Below are positions 10,965-23,800 of a DNA stretch of 64,000 bases, one piece after another. The translations under genes were made by a program, and so were the position numbers. The notes under the pieces were generated by a model that had not been told where the DNA came from, searched no databases, and saw only the letters and a program-made list of their open reading frames with translations. Location of the stretch: assembly GCF_000787575.1 (NCBI RefSeq), contig NW_012236525.1:821686-885685 (forward strand), read 5' to 3'. This DNA is from Acytostelium subglobosum LB1. Its lineage: Eukaryota; Evosea; Eumycetozoa; Acytosteliales; Acytosteliaceae. Numbering within the stretch: the stretch's first letter is position 1; each line of letters starts with the position of its first letter.

Positions 10965-12202
10965 TTAGACGCGGAACTTGGAGTAGTAGTCCTTGAGGAA
11001 CTGGCGAGAGACTTGGTCGGCGATGAAAGTGGGCTCTGGGATGGGTCGCTTGTTCATTGTGGCCTGTACCAGTTCCAGTGCTCGGTGGCTGTCCATTTGA
11101 TGACCTGGCGAGATGTAGATTTGCTCGCCGTCAGAGTTTTTGATGGCAAAGCCCATGAGCTTGCCAGAGTATGGCGCGACCATGGGTATTGGGTTGTTGG
11201 TCTTGGTTTGGAGCGACTCGTGAGTGATGCCATGGCACACCAACAGTTGCTTGGCAACGCCAATCGTTGGACGATCCATTAGGATGCCCAGATGGCATGC
11301 GGCACCCATGCCACGCATGTGATTGATGCCATTGCCGTCGACAATGACCACGTCTGGAATGAACTGTGGATGCAGGCGCTTGAGGTCCTCCCATAGGGGC
11401 ATCAAGTGGGGAGCCTCGCGGAATGCCAGATAGCCAGCGATGTACGGCTGTGTGAGCTTGACCATCTTGTAGGACTCGTAGACGACCTTGAGCGAGGGGT
11501 ACTCAATCACGACGAGGCTGGCACATGCGTCGATCTTGTTGTTTTTGGCGAATGAGATGTCGACGCCGCCAATGTATTTATAGCTGTTCATGCTGAGGAA
11601 CTTGACGTTGCCCTCGACCAGGCGAGTGTGGAGGTTAGCCTGCTCGGTTTTCCATTTGGTAATGGTATCTGGGGTGGGCTCGTCTGGACGGCCATAGTTA
11701 TTGAGCTCCTTGGTCCAGTTGTGGAGAACGACGCGGAGCACTGATCCTGGATACTGGGCAGTAAACAGGTAGTCCCTGCCATTGTGGGAGACTATCTGGG
11801 TATCCTTGCGAGGTGGTGGAGCTGGAGCTGTGTTTGGCGACGATGTGAACAGCATCGATCCAAATGTTTGTGTTGAGGATGATGCTGGGGCTGGGGCTGG
11901 TGTAGCCTTTGCCTTTGTCGGTGGTGTGGCAACCTTTGGAGTGCCAGCAGGTGTAGAGGAGAAGAAGTCGGAGAATGCAGGACCTCCAGTGTCACCTTTG
12001 AATTTGGGTGTATTGTTGTTGTTGGATTTGGACTTGGAGTTGTTGTTGTTGTTGGAGTTGGTGCGCTTGGTTGGAGCTGGTGCAGGAGCATCATACTCCA
12101 TATCAGAGTGATCATTGTCACTATCAGAGTCACTATCATTGTCACTAACACAATCACTATCATGTTCAAATGTATAATTATGGTTCAGATAATTGTTGTT
12201 AC

Positions 12203-12236
<34 letters not shown>

Positions 12237-12623
12237 GATGTTTATGTTTGAGAATGATTCATTCAATATTGGTATGTCATTGTTGTATAGATCAACGTTT
12301 GAATTGAATGTTATTTGCATTGAGTAGATGTTGGCATCTTTGGGAACTGGAACTGGATTATAATAAGGTATATCACCAGCATCGTCATTGGATGTTGGTG
12401 TTGATGTTGCTGTTGCAGCATATGGATTATAACATGTAGGTGGTGGAGTTGAAGGTGGAGTTGTTGGAATATCTGTGTTTGTATTATTGTTTGTATTATT
12501 GTCATTGTCATTGATACCCAACAATTCACGTTTACGACGATGATACTCGTCAAGTGTAATATAACAAGCATTGAACAAGTCATTCAATTTTTGTAATTGT
12601 TGCTTAGTCTCAGATGATGTCAT
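10965..12623 (-). CDS. Endonuclease V (inosine-specific) with a long N-terminal extension
   Basis: A single exon of 552 aa. The C-terminal part (about 300-552) is endonuclease V. IGGVDISF contains the first metal-binding Asp (D355). PYIAGYLAFREAP is the family's substrate-side element. DVVIVDGNGINHMRGMG contains D429, with ACHLGILMDRPTIGVAKQLL after it. YISPGHQMD lies near 505. In eukaryotes this enzyme cuts inosine-containing RNA; in bacteria it acts in DNA repair. The first about 280 residues are not part of the usual 250-340 aa enzyme. Residues 8-37 resemble a SHOCT-type helical pair (LNDLFNACYITLDEYHRRKRELL). A poly-Asn, Asp/Ser and Pro/Ala-rich disordered stretch follows. Confidence 0.9.
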
Positions 12624-13137
12624 TGTTATTAATAATAGTTTGTATAATAGTTTGATTGTTTGATATTGTATTGTATTATATCTATATGATTAGATATTGT
12701 ATTGTATTGTATTGTTATCAAACACAACAACAACCTCAATCCTTTTATCTCTTGTTGTCTCAGATGGGTGGACAAGGCAATAGGAATCAAATAAAGTTCT
12801 GTTCTGTGTCTTTTCCAAAAGTTGATTTCAATTGGGATCTTAGCTGTGTGAGTAGTGTGGGTCAAGATTACTTTTGAACTTGCAAGAATGACAACAAACA
12901 CTTTGGAGCTCAAGATTGTCCTAAGATTCATCAATAGCATAAGACATCATATGATATGATGTAGATTCAATTCAATCAAAATCATCAATCAACCTATCAT
13001 TCCTCGGATTATATAAAATCTAAAGATATATTTCTGAAAACGTTACATGATGGACAGTAACTCAGGGGACCAAGAATACAGAAACGAAGAAAAATGCGAA
13101 AGTTAAAGACTTGAGGGGTTAATTGAGTTTGGCGTAC
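12624..13137. promoter_or_regulatory. Divergent intergenic region
   Basis: About 510 AT-rich bases lie between the endonuclease V start (minus) and the F-box/LRR-like start (plus). They contain TATTGTATTGTATT-type runs near 12660-12715. The small open frames here are not convincing. Confidence 0.5.
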
Positions 13138-14811
13138 ATGTCTCAAGAACAACAACAACAGATAGAGGAAGAGGTAGAGATACAGATAAACATACATTTA
13201 TGGCAAACAATATTGTCAATGGTATGGGATGAAGCATTTAGGAGAAAGAGTGAATGGGATTTGATTGGTTTTGAGAATATCCACGATGTAAGACAGAGAG
13301 TACTACCATTGCTCGAATGGAGATTCATATCAAAGAAGTTCTACAACATAGTCCAATCACTCAATTGTCATCTATTTTGGGTGTACAACACAGAGCTACC
13401 GTTCCTCAATCACTATCCTCTCAGATTCGTCATTGATCAACATCAAAGGTCGACCTGCCTGGAGAAGACGAAGCCGTATCGTCCACTGTTCAGCCACCTA
13501 CGTACACTTCATCTTTCACGCGATGAAGATATACCTTACTTCCAGTCAATTGACTCACAACTTCAAAGTGCACTTCATAGTATGTTCAGACAACGACGCG
13601 ACGATCAGTTGTATCTGGATGCTCTCTCCGTCGACTCATTTTCTAACACCACAGGACAATACATGTTGGTCGATCTCAAACTTGCCGTTGGTCACTTGGA
13701 TATTGATGTGTTGGACCCAATCGGTGACAATCAAAGATACTTTAATGAGGTGCGCTCAGCTGCCTCGCATGCCTACGGCGAGGAGCCACCAGAGTCCAGA
13801 GGCATGATCTTCTCCATGCTCAATTCGATTGGCAACGCACGCACCCTGCGCCACTTGAGACTTAAGTTCTTCATGAAATTCTTTGACAATGTTACCAATC
13901 CCGATCTCTACTCGCTCTTCCTCAAGTTATGCTCGCCACGCTTCGACACACTCACACACCTCGAACTGTACTCGACTGGCTTCCTTAACAATATGGACAA
14001 TCCAATCGCCAACTTCATGTGCAATTCGTCGACCTTCTTCTTTGAACGTATCTCACTCCTACCAGCACTACGCGAACTGTTACTCGATGTAGACATAACT
14101 GGATTAGAGTTGGGGCAGTATGATCTTGACCTGCTCACTTACCTCATGGATGCCAAGTGCAGACAGCCACATCTCAAGTCAATCGCCCTCAAGCGGCCGT
14201 CATCTCAGCGTGTCGCTGAATACCTCTTGCAAGACCCTCGCTGCAAGTTTACTCACATACGCATTTATGTTGGACAGCCGGTCAATGTGTGTCGTCCTCT
14301 CACCTTTCTCGGTCTTCATAAACCCTTGAGAGACGATGCAGACTGGAGTTCGATGATCCAGTCACTAAAGTGTGTTTCCAAGATGGATCTATGCGAGGTA
14401 TCCGCCTACGATGTCATGCCTCTGCTCAGGACTCATCCCAATCTGGAGGGACTTGGAATGGTGGTGATCGATGTTAGCGATGAACTCATTGATGCCATCA
14501 GAGGATGCTTGTCATTGCAACGCCTAATCATGTATATCATCAAACCTAAGAGTTTTCAACCGGATGGATGGTATACCAAGCTCAAGCAGGTCATTGATCA
14601 ACATCCAAACATTGGCAACAAGACAACATTCATATTCACGAGTCACCTACACAATCATTCATGTCCAAGTGACCTGTGCCGAGCGTTTCAAGAGTCTGGC
14701 AATGGCGTCTGGCAATCAATCCAACGAGCCACCTACGACAAGTACTACAAACACAAGGAGCCAAAGGAAGGAGTGAGTGCCCCTGATCAGGAAGTACTTC
14801 ACTTTGATTGA
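13138..14811 (+). CDS. F-box/LRR-like protein
   Basis: A single exon of 557 aa; I use the ATG at 13138 because the frame upstream has no other ATG. After a Gln/Glu-rich start, residues about 20-75 have the pattern of a degenerate F-box (a helix with LWQTILSMVWDE, then VLPLLEWRFISKKFYNIVQ). The rest shows irregularly spaced leucine-rich segments such as LRHLRLKFF, LTHLELYSTGF, LPALRELLLDVD and LEGLGMVVIDVS. This is like the many dictyostelid F-box proteins with non-canonical LRR arrays. I cannot assign a substrate. The 3' end is convergent with, and only 84 bases from, the end of the giant TIG gene. Confidence 0.65.
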   Translation: MSQEQQQQIEEEVEIQINIHLWQTILSMVWDEAFRRKSEWDLIGFENIHDVRQRVLPLLEWRFISKKFYNIVQSLNCHLFWVYNTELPFLNHYPLRFVIDQHQRSTCLEKTKPYRPLFSHLRTLHLSRDEDIPYFQSIDSQLQSALHSMFRQRRDDQLYLDALSVDSFSNTTGQYMLVDLKLAVGHLDIDVLDPIGDNQRYFNEVRSAASHAYGEEPPESRGMIFSMLNSIGNARTLRHLRLKFFMKFFDNVTNPDLYSLFLKLCSPRFDTLTHLELYSTGFLNNMDNPIANFMCNSSTFFFERISLLPALRELLLDVDITGLELGQYDLDLLTYLMDAKCRQPHLKSIALKRPSSQRVAEYLLQDPRCKFTHIRIYVGQPVNVCRPLTFLGLHKPLRDDADWSSMIQSLKCVSKMDLCEVSAYDVMPLLRTHPNLEGLGMVVIDVSDELIDAIRGCLSLQRLIMYIIKPKSFQPDGWYTKLKQVIDQHPNIGNKTTFIFTSHLHNHSCPSDLCRAFQESGNGVWQSIQRATYDKYYKHKEPKEGVSAPDQEVLHFD

Positions 14812-14895
14812 TGATGATTGAACGATAAACAATGTTATGTTATTTTATTATAATGTTGGTGATGATGGTTCAAGTTGGAATCATCATGGGTTGGT

Positions 14896-17800
14896 TTAGT
14901 TTGTGATTGTTCCAGTTCCGGCATCAGTGGTAGTTGTGTCGCCAGATGATGAGGTTGTGGACGAGGTCGTAGAGGTAGTGGAGGTGGTGGATGATCCTGA
15001 GGTAGTGCTGGTCTCTCCACCTGTTATGGTTGGTTGAGCTGAGGTAGTAGTAGATGTGGTCGAGGTAGTGGCACCGCTAGATGATGATATTGTGCTGTCA
15101 CCTGATCCAATGATTGTCGAGGTCGTGCCGCTGGTTGTGGTCGATGTTGAGTTGGTTCCATTCACTGCCAATGTTGTCACAGTGATTGAGCCTGTGGACA
15201 ATGTGGCCTCGCCTGTGGTCGAGGTAGTTGAGGATGTCTCGCCAGTAGTCGATGATGTTGATCCGACAGTTGACGACTCATCAGCCGTTGTTGATGTGCT
15301 CACGGTTGTACCAACAGATGATGTGGTGGAGGTGGTAGATGATCCAACAACAGCTGAGATCACATCACCAGAAGATGTGGTGGACGTGGTTGTCGAGGTG
15401 GTCGATGGGCCAGTGGTGGATGATGTGGAGGACTCGCCTGAGGTGGTCGAAGTGGTTGGGCTGACTGTGGACGTCTCACCAGTGGTGCTGCTTGATGTTG
15501 GCCCAACAGTGGTGGTAGAGGTTGACGTGCCAGATGATGTGGTCGAATCAGAGATGGTGGAACCAGTCGACGATGCTCCAGATGTGGTGCTAGAGGATGT
15601 GGTCGAGGTGCTCACTGTGGTGCCCGACAGTCCAGAGGTTGACGAGGACTCTCCAGATGTTATGGATGTACTGGATGTCGTTGGCTCAGCAGTTGTGGAT
15701 GAGGTCGTACCTGTTGTCACTATTGTATGTTTGTTAGTATGGTTATGGGTCTTAAATTGAGACATCTTTGAATGCTTACCAGTGCTGTCAGATGTGGTGG
15801 ACGTAGTTGAGGTCTCGGCTGAGGTTGTGGTCGAAGTAGTCGAGGTGGTCGAGGTGGTTCCAACAGTTGACGACTCACCAGTGGTGGATGTGGATGACTC
15901 ACCTGATGAAGTAGTCGAGGTGGTCGAGGTGGTACCAACAGTTGACGACTCACCGGATGAAGTGGTCGAAGTGGTCGAAGTGGTCGAGGCTGTTCCAACA
16001 GTTGACGACTCGCCAGTGGTGGATGTTGTTGGCTGAGCAGTAGTTGATGTTGAGCCCGAGACAGATTGACCAGATGTTGTGGTGCCAATGGTTGACGACT
16101 CGCCAGTTGTAGTACCCGATTGTCCAGATGTGCTGCCCGAATCACTAGTTGTGGTGCCAACTGTCGATGACTCTCCAGAGGTGCTGGTGGATGTCGTTGG
16201 CACCGAAGTGGTGGTTGTGGTGCTCACCGTGGTGCTCGAAGGGCCGGAGGTGGTGGATGTTGTGGTCGAACCAGAGGTGGTACCGTCTGTTGATGACTCT
16301 ACGGTTGTGCTGCCGGAGGTTGTTGGCAGAGCAGTTGTAGTGCTCGACTGGCCTGATGTGGCGGACGTTGTTGAGGACTCACCTGATGATGTTGTCGAAG
16401 TGGTGCCAGCTGTTGACGACTCACCAGTGCTAGATGTCGCGCTGTTGGTTGTGGATGACTCGCCTGATGAAGTGGTCAAGGTGGAGGTAGTGCCAACGGT
16501 TGACGACTCTCCAGTGGTGGACAAGGTAGTAGAGGAGACTGTTGTTGGCTCAGCGGTGGTAGTCGATCCAGATGAAGTTGTTGAGGTTACTGTCGAGGAT
16601 TCGCCTGTTGGAGAGACGGTAGTGCCTGATTGTCCAGTTGAGGTTATACCAACTGTTGTCGAGCCACCAGTGGTTGAGGTGCTACCAGAGCTGGACTCTC
16701 CTGAGGTAGTGGATGCATCACCAGTTGTTGTGCTCAATGTAGTTGTCGAGGTTGAGGTAGTGCCAACCGTCGATGACTCGCCTGTTGATGATGTGGTCGT
16801 GGAGGAGATGGTTGGCTCAGCAGTAGTTGAGGTCGTTGATGAGGTTGTTGAGCCCGATTGTCCAGATGAAGTGGTCGATGTTGTGCCTGACTCTCCAGTG
16901 ATGGTTGAAGTTCCCGTAGAGGTTGTCGAGGAGATGGTAGTTGGCTCAGCAGAGGTCGAGGATGAAGTTGAAGAGCCAGACTGTCCTGATGTAGTGGACT
17001 CACCGGATGAGGTGCTGGATGTCGTTGATACTGTGGACGAGGATGTCGAGGTGGTACCAACTGTAGTTGATTCACCAGAAGTGGTGCTGGATGTAGTTGG
17101 CTCAGCGGTGGTGGTGGTAGAGGTACTAACTGTTGTGCTCGACTCTCCAGAGGTAATGGACGTCGTTGTGCTGGTTGAGGATGTTGTTGGCTCAGCTGTG
17201 GTGGATGTGCCGACGGTGGTACTAGCATCTCCAGTGATGGTGCTCGATGTTGTCGTTGTACCAACAGTGGATGACTCGCCTCCAGAGGTTGTTGATGTGG
17301 CAGAGGACACTCCAGAGTCACCTGTTCATTATAAAAGTTAGTATTTAGACTTGGTCTTCTCGTGTTTCATGTTAACTTACCTGAACCTGAGCTGGTGGAG
17401 GATGTTGTGCCAGATGTGCTACCAGATGTTGTCGATGTGGATGTGGAGATAGTTGGGGATGAGGTGGTCGTCGAGGTGCCAACAGTTGATGATGACTCGC
17501 CAGATGTGGTAGTGGATGAAGTTGTCGAGGTTGAGGTGGAAGTTGTGCTTGACTCTCCAGTCGATGTAGTTGATGTGGAGGTACTACCTGATCCAGATGT
17601 GGTTGTCGAGGTGCCAACTGTTGACGACTGTCCAATGGTAGATGATGTCGATGAGGTGCTGATCGTAGTGCCAGACTGTCCTGATGTTGTACCAACAGTT
17701 GATGATGACTCACCTGATGTTGTCGATGAGGTGGTCGATGTGGAGGACTCACCTGATGTTGTTGGAGCTTGAGTCGTGGAGGTGGTCGAGGTTGTCGTTG

Positions 17801-20800
17801 GCTCAGCACTGGTGGATGATGTGCTTGTGGATGTTGTCGTACCAACTGTTGAGGACTCACCTGATGTTGTTGGAGCTTGAGTAGTGGAGGTGGTCGATGT
17901 GGAGGACTCGCCTGATGTTGTTGGGGCTTGAGTCGTGGAGGTGGTCGAGGTTGTCGTTGGCTCAGCACTGGTGGATGTGCTGGTAGATGTTGTTGTGCCA
18001 ACTGTCGAAGACTCGCCTGTTGTGGAGCTGGAGGTGGAGGAATCACCAGATGTTGTTGAGGTAGATGATGTGGTGCCGACTGTTGTTGGGGTCTGGGTCG
18101 TGGAGGTAGTCGATGTTGTCGAGGAGGAGTCGCCAGTTGTGGATGTGGATGCCTCACCTGATGTTGAGATGGGTGACAGGGTTGTCGAGGTTGTCGAGGA
18201 GTCTCCAGTAACCGCGGTGGTCGAGGTGGTCGAGGTGGTTGAGTCTCCTGATGTTGTGGTGCCGCTGGTGGTTGATGTTGTGGAGGTGGTTGAGACGTCA
18301 GATGTGCTTGAGGTGGTCGATGTAGTTGAAGATGTTGTTTGTGAACCAGTGGTAGATGATGAGTCGCCAGTGATGGTACCAGATGTGGTCGATGTTGAGG
18401 TAGACGATGTGGTGCCGACTGTTGTTGGGGTCTGTGTCGTGGAGGTAGTCGAAGATGAGTCGCCAGTGGTAGTACCAGATGTGGTCGATGTTGATGTAGA
18501 AGATGTGGTACCGACTGTTGTTGGTGTCTGGGTAGTCGAAGTTGTCGATGTTGTTGAAGACTCGCCTGAAGTTGAGGTTGGTGACTGGGTGGTGGATGTC
18601 GAGGTTGTCGAGGACTCGCCAGTGGTGGAGGTTGTAGATGAAGTTGTGGAGGTAGTGCTATCTGTGGTCGATGTTGATCCTGAGGTCGAGGTTGTCGAAG
18701 ACTCACCAGTAGTGGAGGTTGAGGTTGGCTCACTAGAGGTGGACGAGGTAGTTGAGGTGGTACCACCGGTGGTAGAGGTAGTCGAGGTTGTCGAAGTAGA
18801 GGACTCACCTGAGGTTGTGGTCGACGAGGTGGTGGATGTAGTCGGCTCATTGGTAGTGGAGGTGGTACCATCTGTGGTCGATGTTGTCGAGGACTCGCCA
18901 GTGGTAGAGGTGGAGGTTGGCTCACTTGTAGTGGTCGAGGTTGTTGTCGACGAGATGGTGGAAGTGGTTGTTGGCTCACTTGTGGTCGTTGATGATGTAG
19001 TTGATACAGTTGAGCCAGTGCCAGATGTGGTCGAGGTAGTCGAGGATGTAGAGGATGTGGTGGTTGGCTCACTTGTGGTCGTCGACGAGGTTGTGGAAGT
19101 GGTGCCATCTATTGTCGATGAGGTAGAGGACTCACCCGTGGTCGAGGTTGTCGAGGAAGACGATGTTGTTGGCTCACTTGTGGTTGTCGATGATGAAGAT
19201 GTAGTACCATCTGTGGTCGAGGTTGTTGACGAGGTGGATGATGTAGATGTTGTACCGTCAGTTGTCGATGAAGTGGTGGATGTGGATGTTGGCTCACTTG
19301 TGGTCGTAGATGAAGTTGTGGAGGTTGTGGAAGTGGTACCATCTGTAGTCGAGGACTCGCCAGTGGTGGAGGTGGAGGTTGGCTCACTTGTGGTCGTCGA
19401 CGATGTAGTGGAGGTGGTACCGTCTGTGGTCGAAATTGTCGAGGACTCTCCAGTAGTCGAGGTTGTTGATGAGGTGGTAGATGTAGTTGGCTCACTTGTG
19501 GTCGCCGATGATGTAGTGGAAGTGGTGCCATCTGTGGTAGATGTTGTTGATGAGGTTGTCGATGAGGTGGTCGATGAGGTGGTGGAGGTTGTTGTTGTGC
19601 CTGTGGAGGTGGTACCATCAGTAGTCGATGTTGTCGAGGACTCTCCAGTGGTTGAGGTTGTTGACGAGGAAGTGGAGGTTGGCTCACTTGTGGTCGTCGA
19701 TGAGGTAGTGGAAGTAGAGGTGGTACCGTCGGTTGTCGAAGTTGTCGAGGACTCACCCGTGGTCGAGGTTGTTGAAGAGGTGGTAGATGTTGTTGGCTCA
19801 CTTGTGGTCGTCAACGATGTAGTGGAAGTGGTGCCATCTGTGGTCGATGTTGTCGATGAGGTGGTAGATGTTGTTGGCTCGCTTGTGGTTGATGTCGTTG
19901 TACCTGTGGAAGTAGTACCATCTGTAGTCGATGTTGTCGAGGACTCGCCAGTTGTCGAAGTTGTAGACGAAGTGGAAGTGGTAGTTGGCTCACTTGTGGT
20001 CGTGGGTGATGTTGTGGATGTGGTACCATCTGTTGTCGATGTGGTCGAGGTCTCGCCAGTTGTCGACGACGTGGTAGTTGTAGTTGGATCACTTGTAGTC
20101 GTTGACGATGTTGTGGATGTGGTACCATCTGTAGTCGAAGTGGTCGAAGACGTGGAAGCGGTAGTTGGCTCACTTGTGGTCGTCGATGAAGTTGTGGATG
20201 TTGAGATAGTAGTAGTTGTCGGATCATTGGTCGTTGAAGTTGTCGTTTGAGTCGAACTACCTGAAATGGTAGGCTGGTCATTGGTTGTCGATGATGTTGT
20301 GGACACGGTTGATGATGTGGTCGAAGTGGATGTGGATGTGGATGTTGACGATGTTTGCATTGTGGTAGTTAGGAAGCCGCCTGTTGTGAGGGGTGATCCA
20401 TCCCCGCCGCCACCGCCATCGCCACCATTTCCGCCATCATCATCATCGCCGCCGCCGCCGCCGCTTCCGCCGCCGCCATTACCGCCTCCACTGCCGTGGC
20501 TGCTACCATGGTGAGTTGAAACTACGCCACCCAAGATTGCAATCACTGCGCCTGCACCTGCACCGCCACCGCCGCCGCCTGCGCCAGCGCCGCCTCCAAC
20601 AACTCCTGCGCCGCCTGGTCCGGCTGCGCCACCAATATCACCACCGCCCGTAGTCTGTTGCGAGGATGATGAAGTTGATGTGGATGATGTTGTGGACGTT
20701 GACTCGGTGGTGTCATGCTCCTCACTTGGGTCCTCATGACTCATACTGTTGCTGTCCTCGTGGCTGTTGCTGTCCTGGCTGTTGCTGTTGCTGTCGCTGT

Positions 20801-20880
20801 TGCTGTCACTGTTGCTGCTGTCGGAGCTGTCAGAGCTGTCACTGCTGCTGCTGTCCTCCTCCTCGTGCTTGAAGGTGCCG
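14896..20880 (-). repeat. Mucin-like Ser/Thr repeat region of the giant gene
   Basis: About 1,800 codons are almost only Thr, Ser, Gly, Glu and Pro, in units such as GESSTTSTTDGTTSTT and TTTSEPTTSTTSSTTS (a unit of roughly 33-36 residues in the 18.8-20.2 kb part). Two small introns interrupt it (17322-17380 and 15720-15779). The complementary strand therefore shows long Val/Glu/Asp-rich open frames that are not genes. Such tails are usually heavily O-glycosylated. Confidence 0.85.
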
Positions 20881-23800
20881 GTTGCAGTCTGGAAGTAGAA
20901 TGTGAGCGTGACGGTCTTCTCGCCCTCCTCCTCGCTGGGCTCCACAGTGCATCCGACGCTTGAAGATGAGTAGACGATGATGTTGGAGCACTCCTCGCCG
21001 CCGACGTCAATCTCTGGCGACTCGTCCGACAGACCCAGGTTGCTACCCGAGATCATGATCTGGGTGGGGTTGTCCTTGTTGCCCTCGCTTGGACTGATCG
21101 AGTCAATTGACGGTCCGTCATACGAGAAGTCAGTGTTGATGTCACTGATCTGGTCGCCCAGGGTCACGAACAATGGGATGTTCTGGCCTCCACCGGATGG
21201 TGCAGTGAACACGATCTGATCACTTGAGTGTGAGTCCACAGAGACATCGTCCACGTTGAAGTTGACAGATGGCTCATTGTCGTCCTCCTCCAAGTTCTTG
21301 CCGCTGATCGTTATCGAGAAACGACCATCGATTGATCCGGAGCTTGGTGAGATCGAGTCAATCTTTGGCGCACCATAATATTCAAATGACACGCTGTCTG
21401 ATGATTGCTGGCCGTCGACCTCCACCTGGACATCGACGTCGCCCTCCTCTGACGAGGTTGGAGTGCTGCATGTCAATCGTTCGTCGTCGCCCGATCCAGG
21501 GATCACGCTCACACCCGAGCAGTCACCCGAGCCAATCTTGACTGATGGACTATCACCAAAGTTCTTTCCAGTGATCGTGACCAGAGTGTTCCTGCTCATC
21601 CTGCCCTTCTCTGGTGAGATGCTGGATACAGATGGTGCTGATTGATTGATTGGGTGAGTGAGGGTTAGTATGTGATCATGATAATGTGAGTGGAATGATT
21701 CCAAACAACAACATACCATCGTATGAGAAGTAGTCGTTGGAGTCTGATGATTGAGTGCCGACTGTGACTTGGACGTTCTTGTTGGCGCCAGTACCCTTGG
21801 GTACCTTGCAGAGTACTTGGTTGTAGTCACTCCATGTGATCTCATCACATTCATTATCGCCAATGGATACGGTGTTGTTGGATGAGTCGCTGCCTGCTTG
21901 GTTGACCTCATCAGCCCAGTCTGCTGGCACAAAGTTGTCACCAGTGATCGTTATCCACTTGTCGCCCTTGGTTGGTGCCGAATAAGAGTTGGAGTCGACC
22001 ACGGGCTTGGAGTACTTGATCGTTGACGACACTGATTGGTTGCCAATGAATACCACCAAGTCCACGTCAGCGCCCACGCCCGATGGCGCGGTACATGTGA
22101 TCTGAGTGGAGCTGATCCAGTCGATGGTCTCACAATCCTGGTTGTTGATGGTGATGTTGGAGTCTGCGGGTGAGACACCGGCGGGCACAAAGTTGGTGCC
22201 AGTCAATGTGATTGACGATCCCTTGGTGTCGCTGTCTGAGACACTTGAGATGGTCGGTGCATTGTATGAGAATGTGTTGTCGTCTGTGTTCTCTTGGTCG
22301 CCGACAACGAGGCTGAGGGACAAGTCGCGTCCAATGCCAGGGGCGATCGAACATGAAACGTGAGTGTCGTCAATCCACGAGACAGAGTCGCATGAGTCGC
22401 CGTTGATTGTTAGGCTCGAGTCATCAGCGTCCACTCCACTTGGTACAAAGTTGGTGCCAACTATTGTGATGACCTCACCATCAGTCGCGGACTTGGGCAC
22501 GCTGGACACCTTTGGTGCATTGTATGAGTAGGTGACGTTGTCGCGCTCGGTGGCCTGGTCGCCAACCACGAGCTTGATTGAGATGTCCTTGCCAATGCCC
22601 TTGGGAGCCTGGGCCACGATCGTGTTGGAGTCCTTCCAAGTCGCATCCACCTCGTCATCTTTGATCTTCACGCTCGAGTCCTTGGCCTCGACATTGTTGG
22701 GCACAAAGTTGTATCCGGACAATGTGATCGAAGTGCCCTTGGTGTCACTCTTGGTGACCTTGGACACGGCTGGTGCCTTGTAGGTGAAGGTAATGTCGTC
22801 TGTGTTGGCCTGATCGCCCACCACCACTGCCATGCTCAGGTCCTTGCCGATGCCAGCTGGCGCCTTGCACGAGACATGAGTGTCGTCAATCCATGAAACA
22901 GAGGTACATGACGAGTTGTTGATGGTGACGTTGGAGTTTGATCCAGGGTCGACGCCACTTGGCACAAAGTTGGTTCCTTGGATTGTAATGGTGTCACCGT
23001 CTGTCGATGATTTGGGTGCCGAGGTGATAGTTGGCGCGGTGTATGAGTAGGTGACATTATCGCGATCAGTTGTCTGATTGCCCACAATCAATGTGATTGT
23101 GATGTTCTTGCCAATGCCTGCGGGAGCCTGTGACACAAGCGACTTGGAGTCGATCCATTGTGTGGTGGCTGCCGTAGTTGAGTCGCCGATGGTGACGTTG
23201 GAGTCTGCTGGGGAGACGCCCTGTGGCACAAAGTTGGTACCAGTGAATGTGATCTGGCCGCCTGGTGTGCCACACGAGGACACATTGGAGACTGATGGCG
23301 CCAAGTATGAGAACAAACTTGATGTCTGTGGACGCTGGCCGCCGATAACTATGTCGAGAGTCAGGTTCTTGCCAATGCCTGCGCGAGGACGGCATGCAAC
23401 CTGGGTGGAGCTAATCCACTGTACGTCTGGACAGAGTGTGTTGGCGATCGACACGTTTGAGCGCGTGCCAGGGTCGACTGCGTTTGGAACAAAGTTGGTT
23501 CCAATCATGGTGATGGTCGCATCGCCGTCTGTGGGTGCTTGTGGAACGGTTGTGATGTTGGGTGGCGCGTACGAGAATGTGATGTCGCTGTCGTTGTGCA
23601 AAGAGTGCTGTGTGCCGACCGAGAGGTCGATGGTCATGTTGGCACCAATGCCTGGAGCGACTGTGCATGACAGGTTGCCGGATGACGTCCAACTAATGTT
23701 CGCGCACTGTGTTCCATTGATCAACATGTAGCTTGTGGTCGAGTTGATTGTGATGTTGGCGTTGGCTGGGATGAAGTTGGTGCCGTACACCGTCAGTCGT

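Noticed and set aside
15056-20250. Long plus-strand Val/Glu/Asp-rich open frames (up to 771 codons at 17935-20250, also 16079-17341)
   Set aside because: They are the exact complement of the Ser/Thr repeats of the giant minus-strand gene, have no start context, and end where the repeats end.
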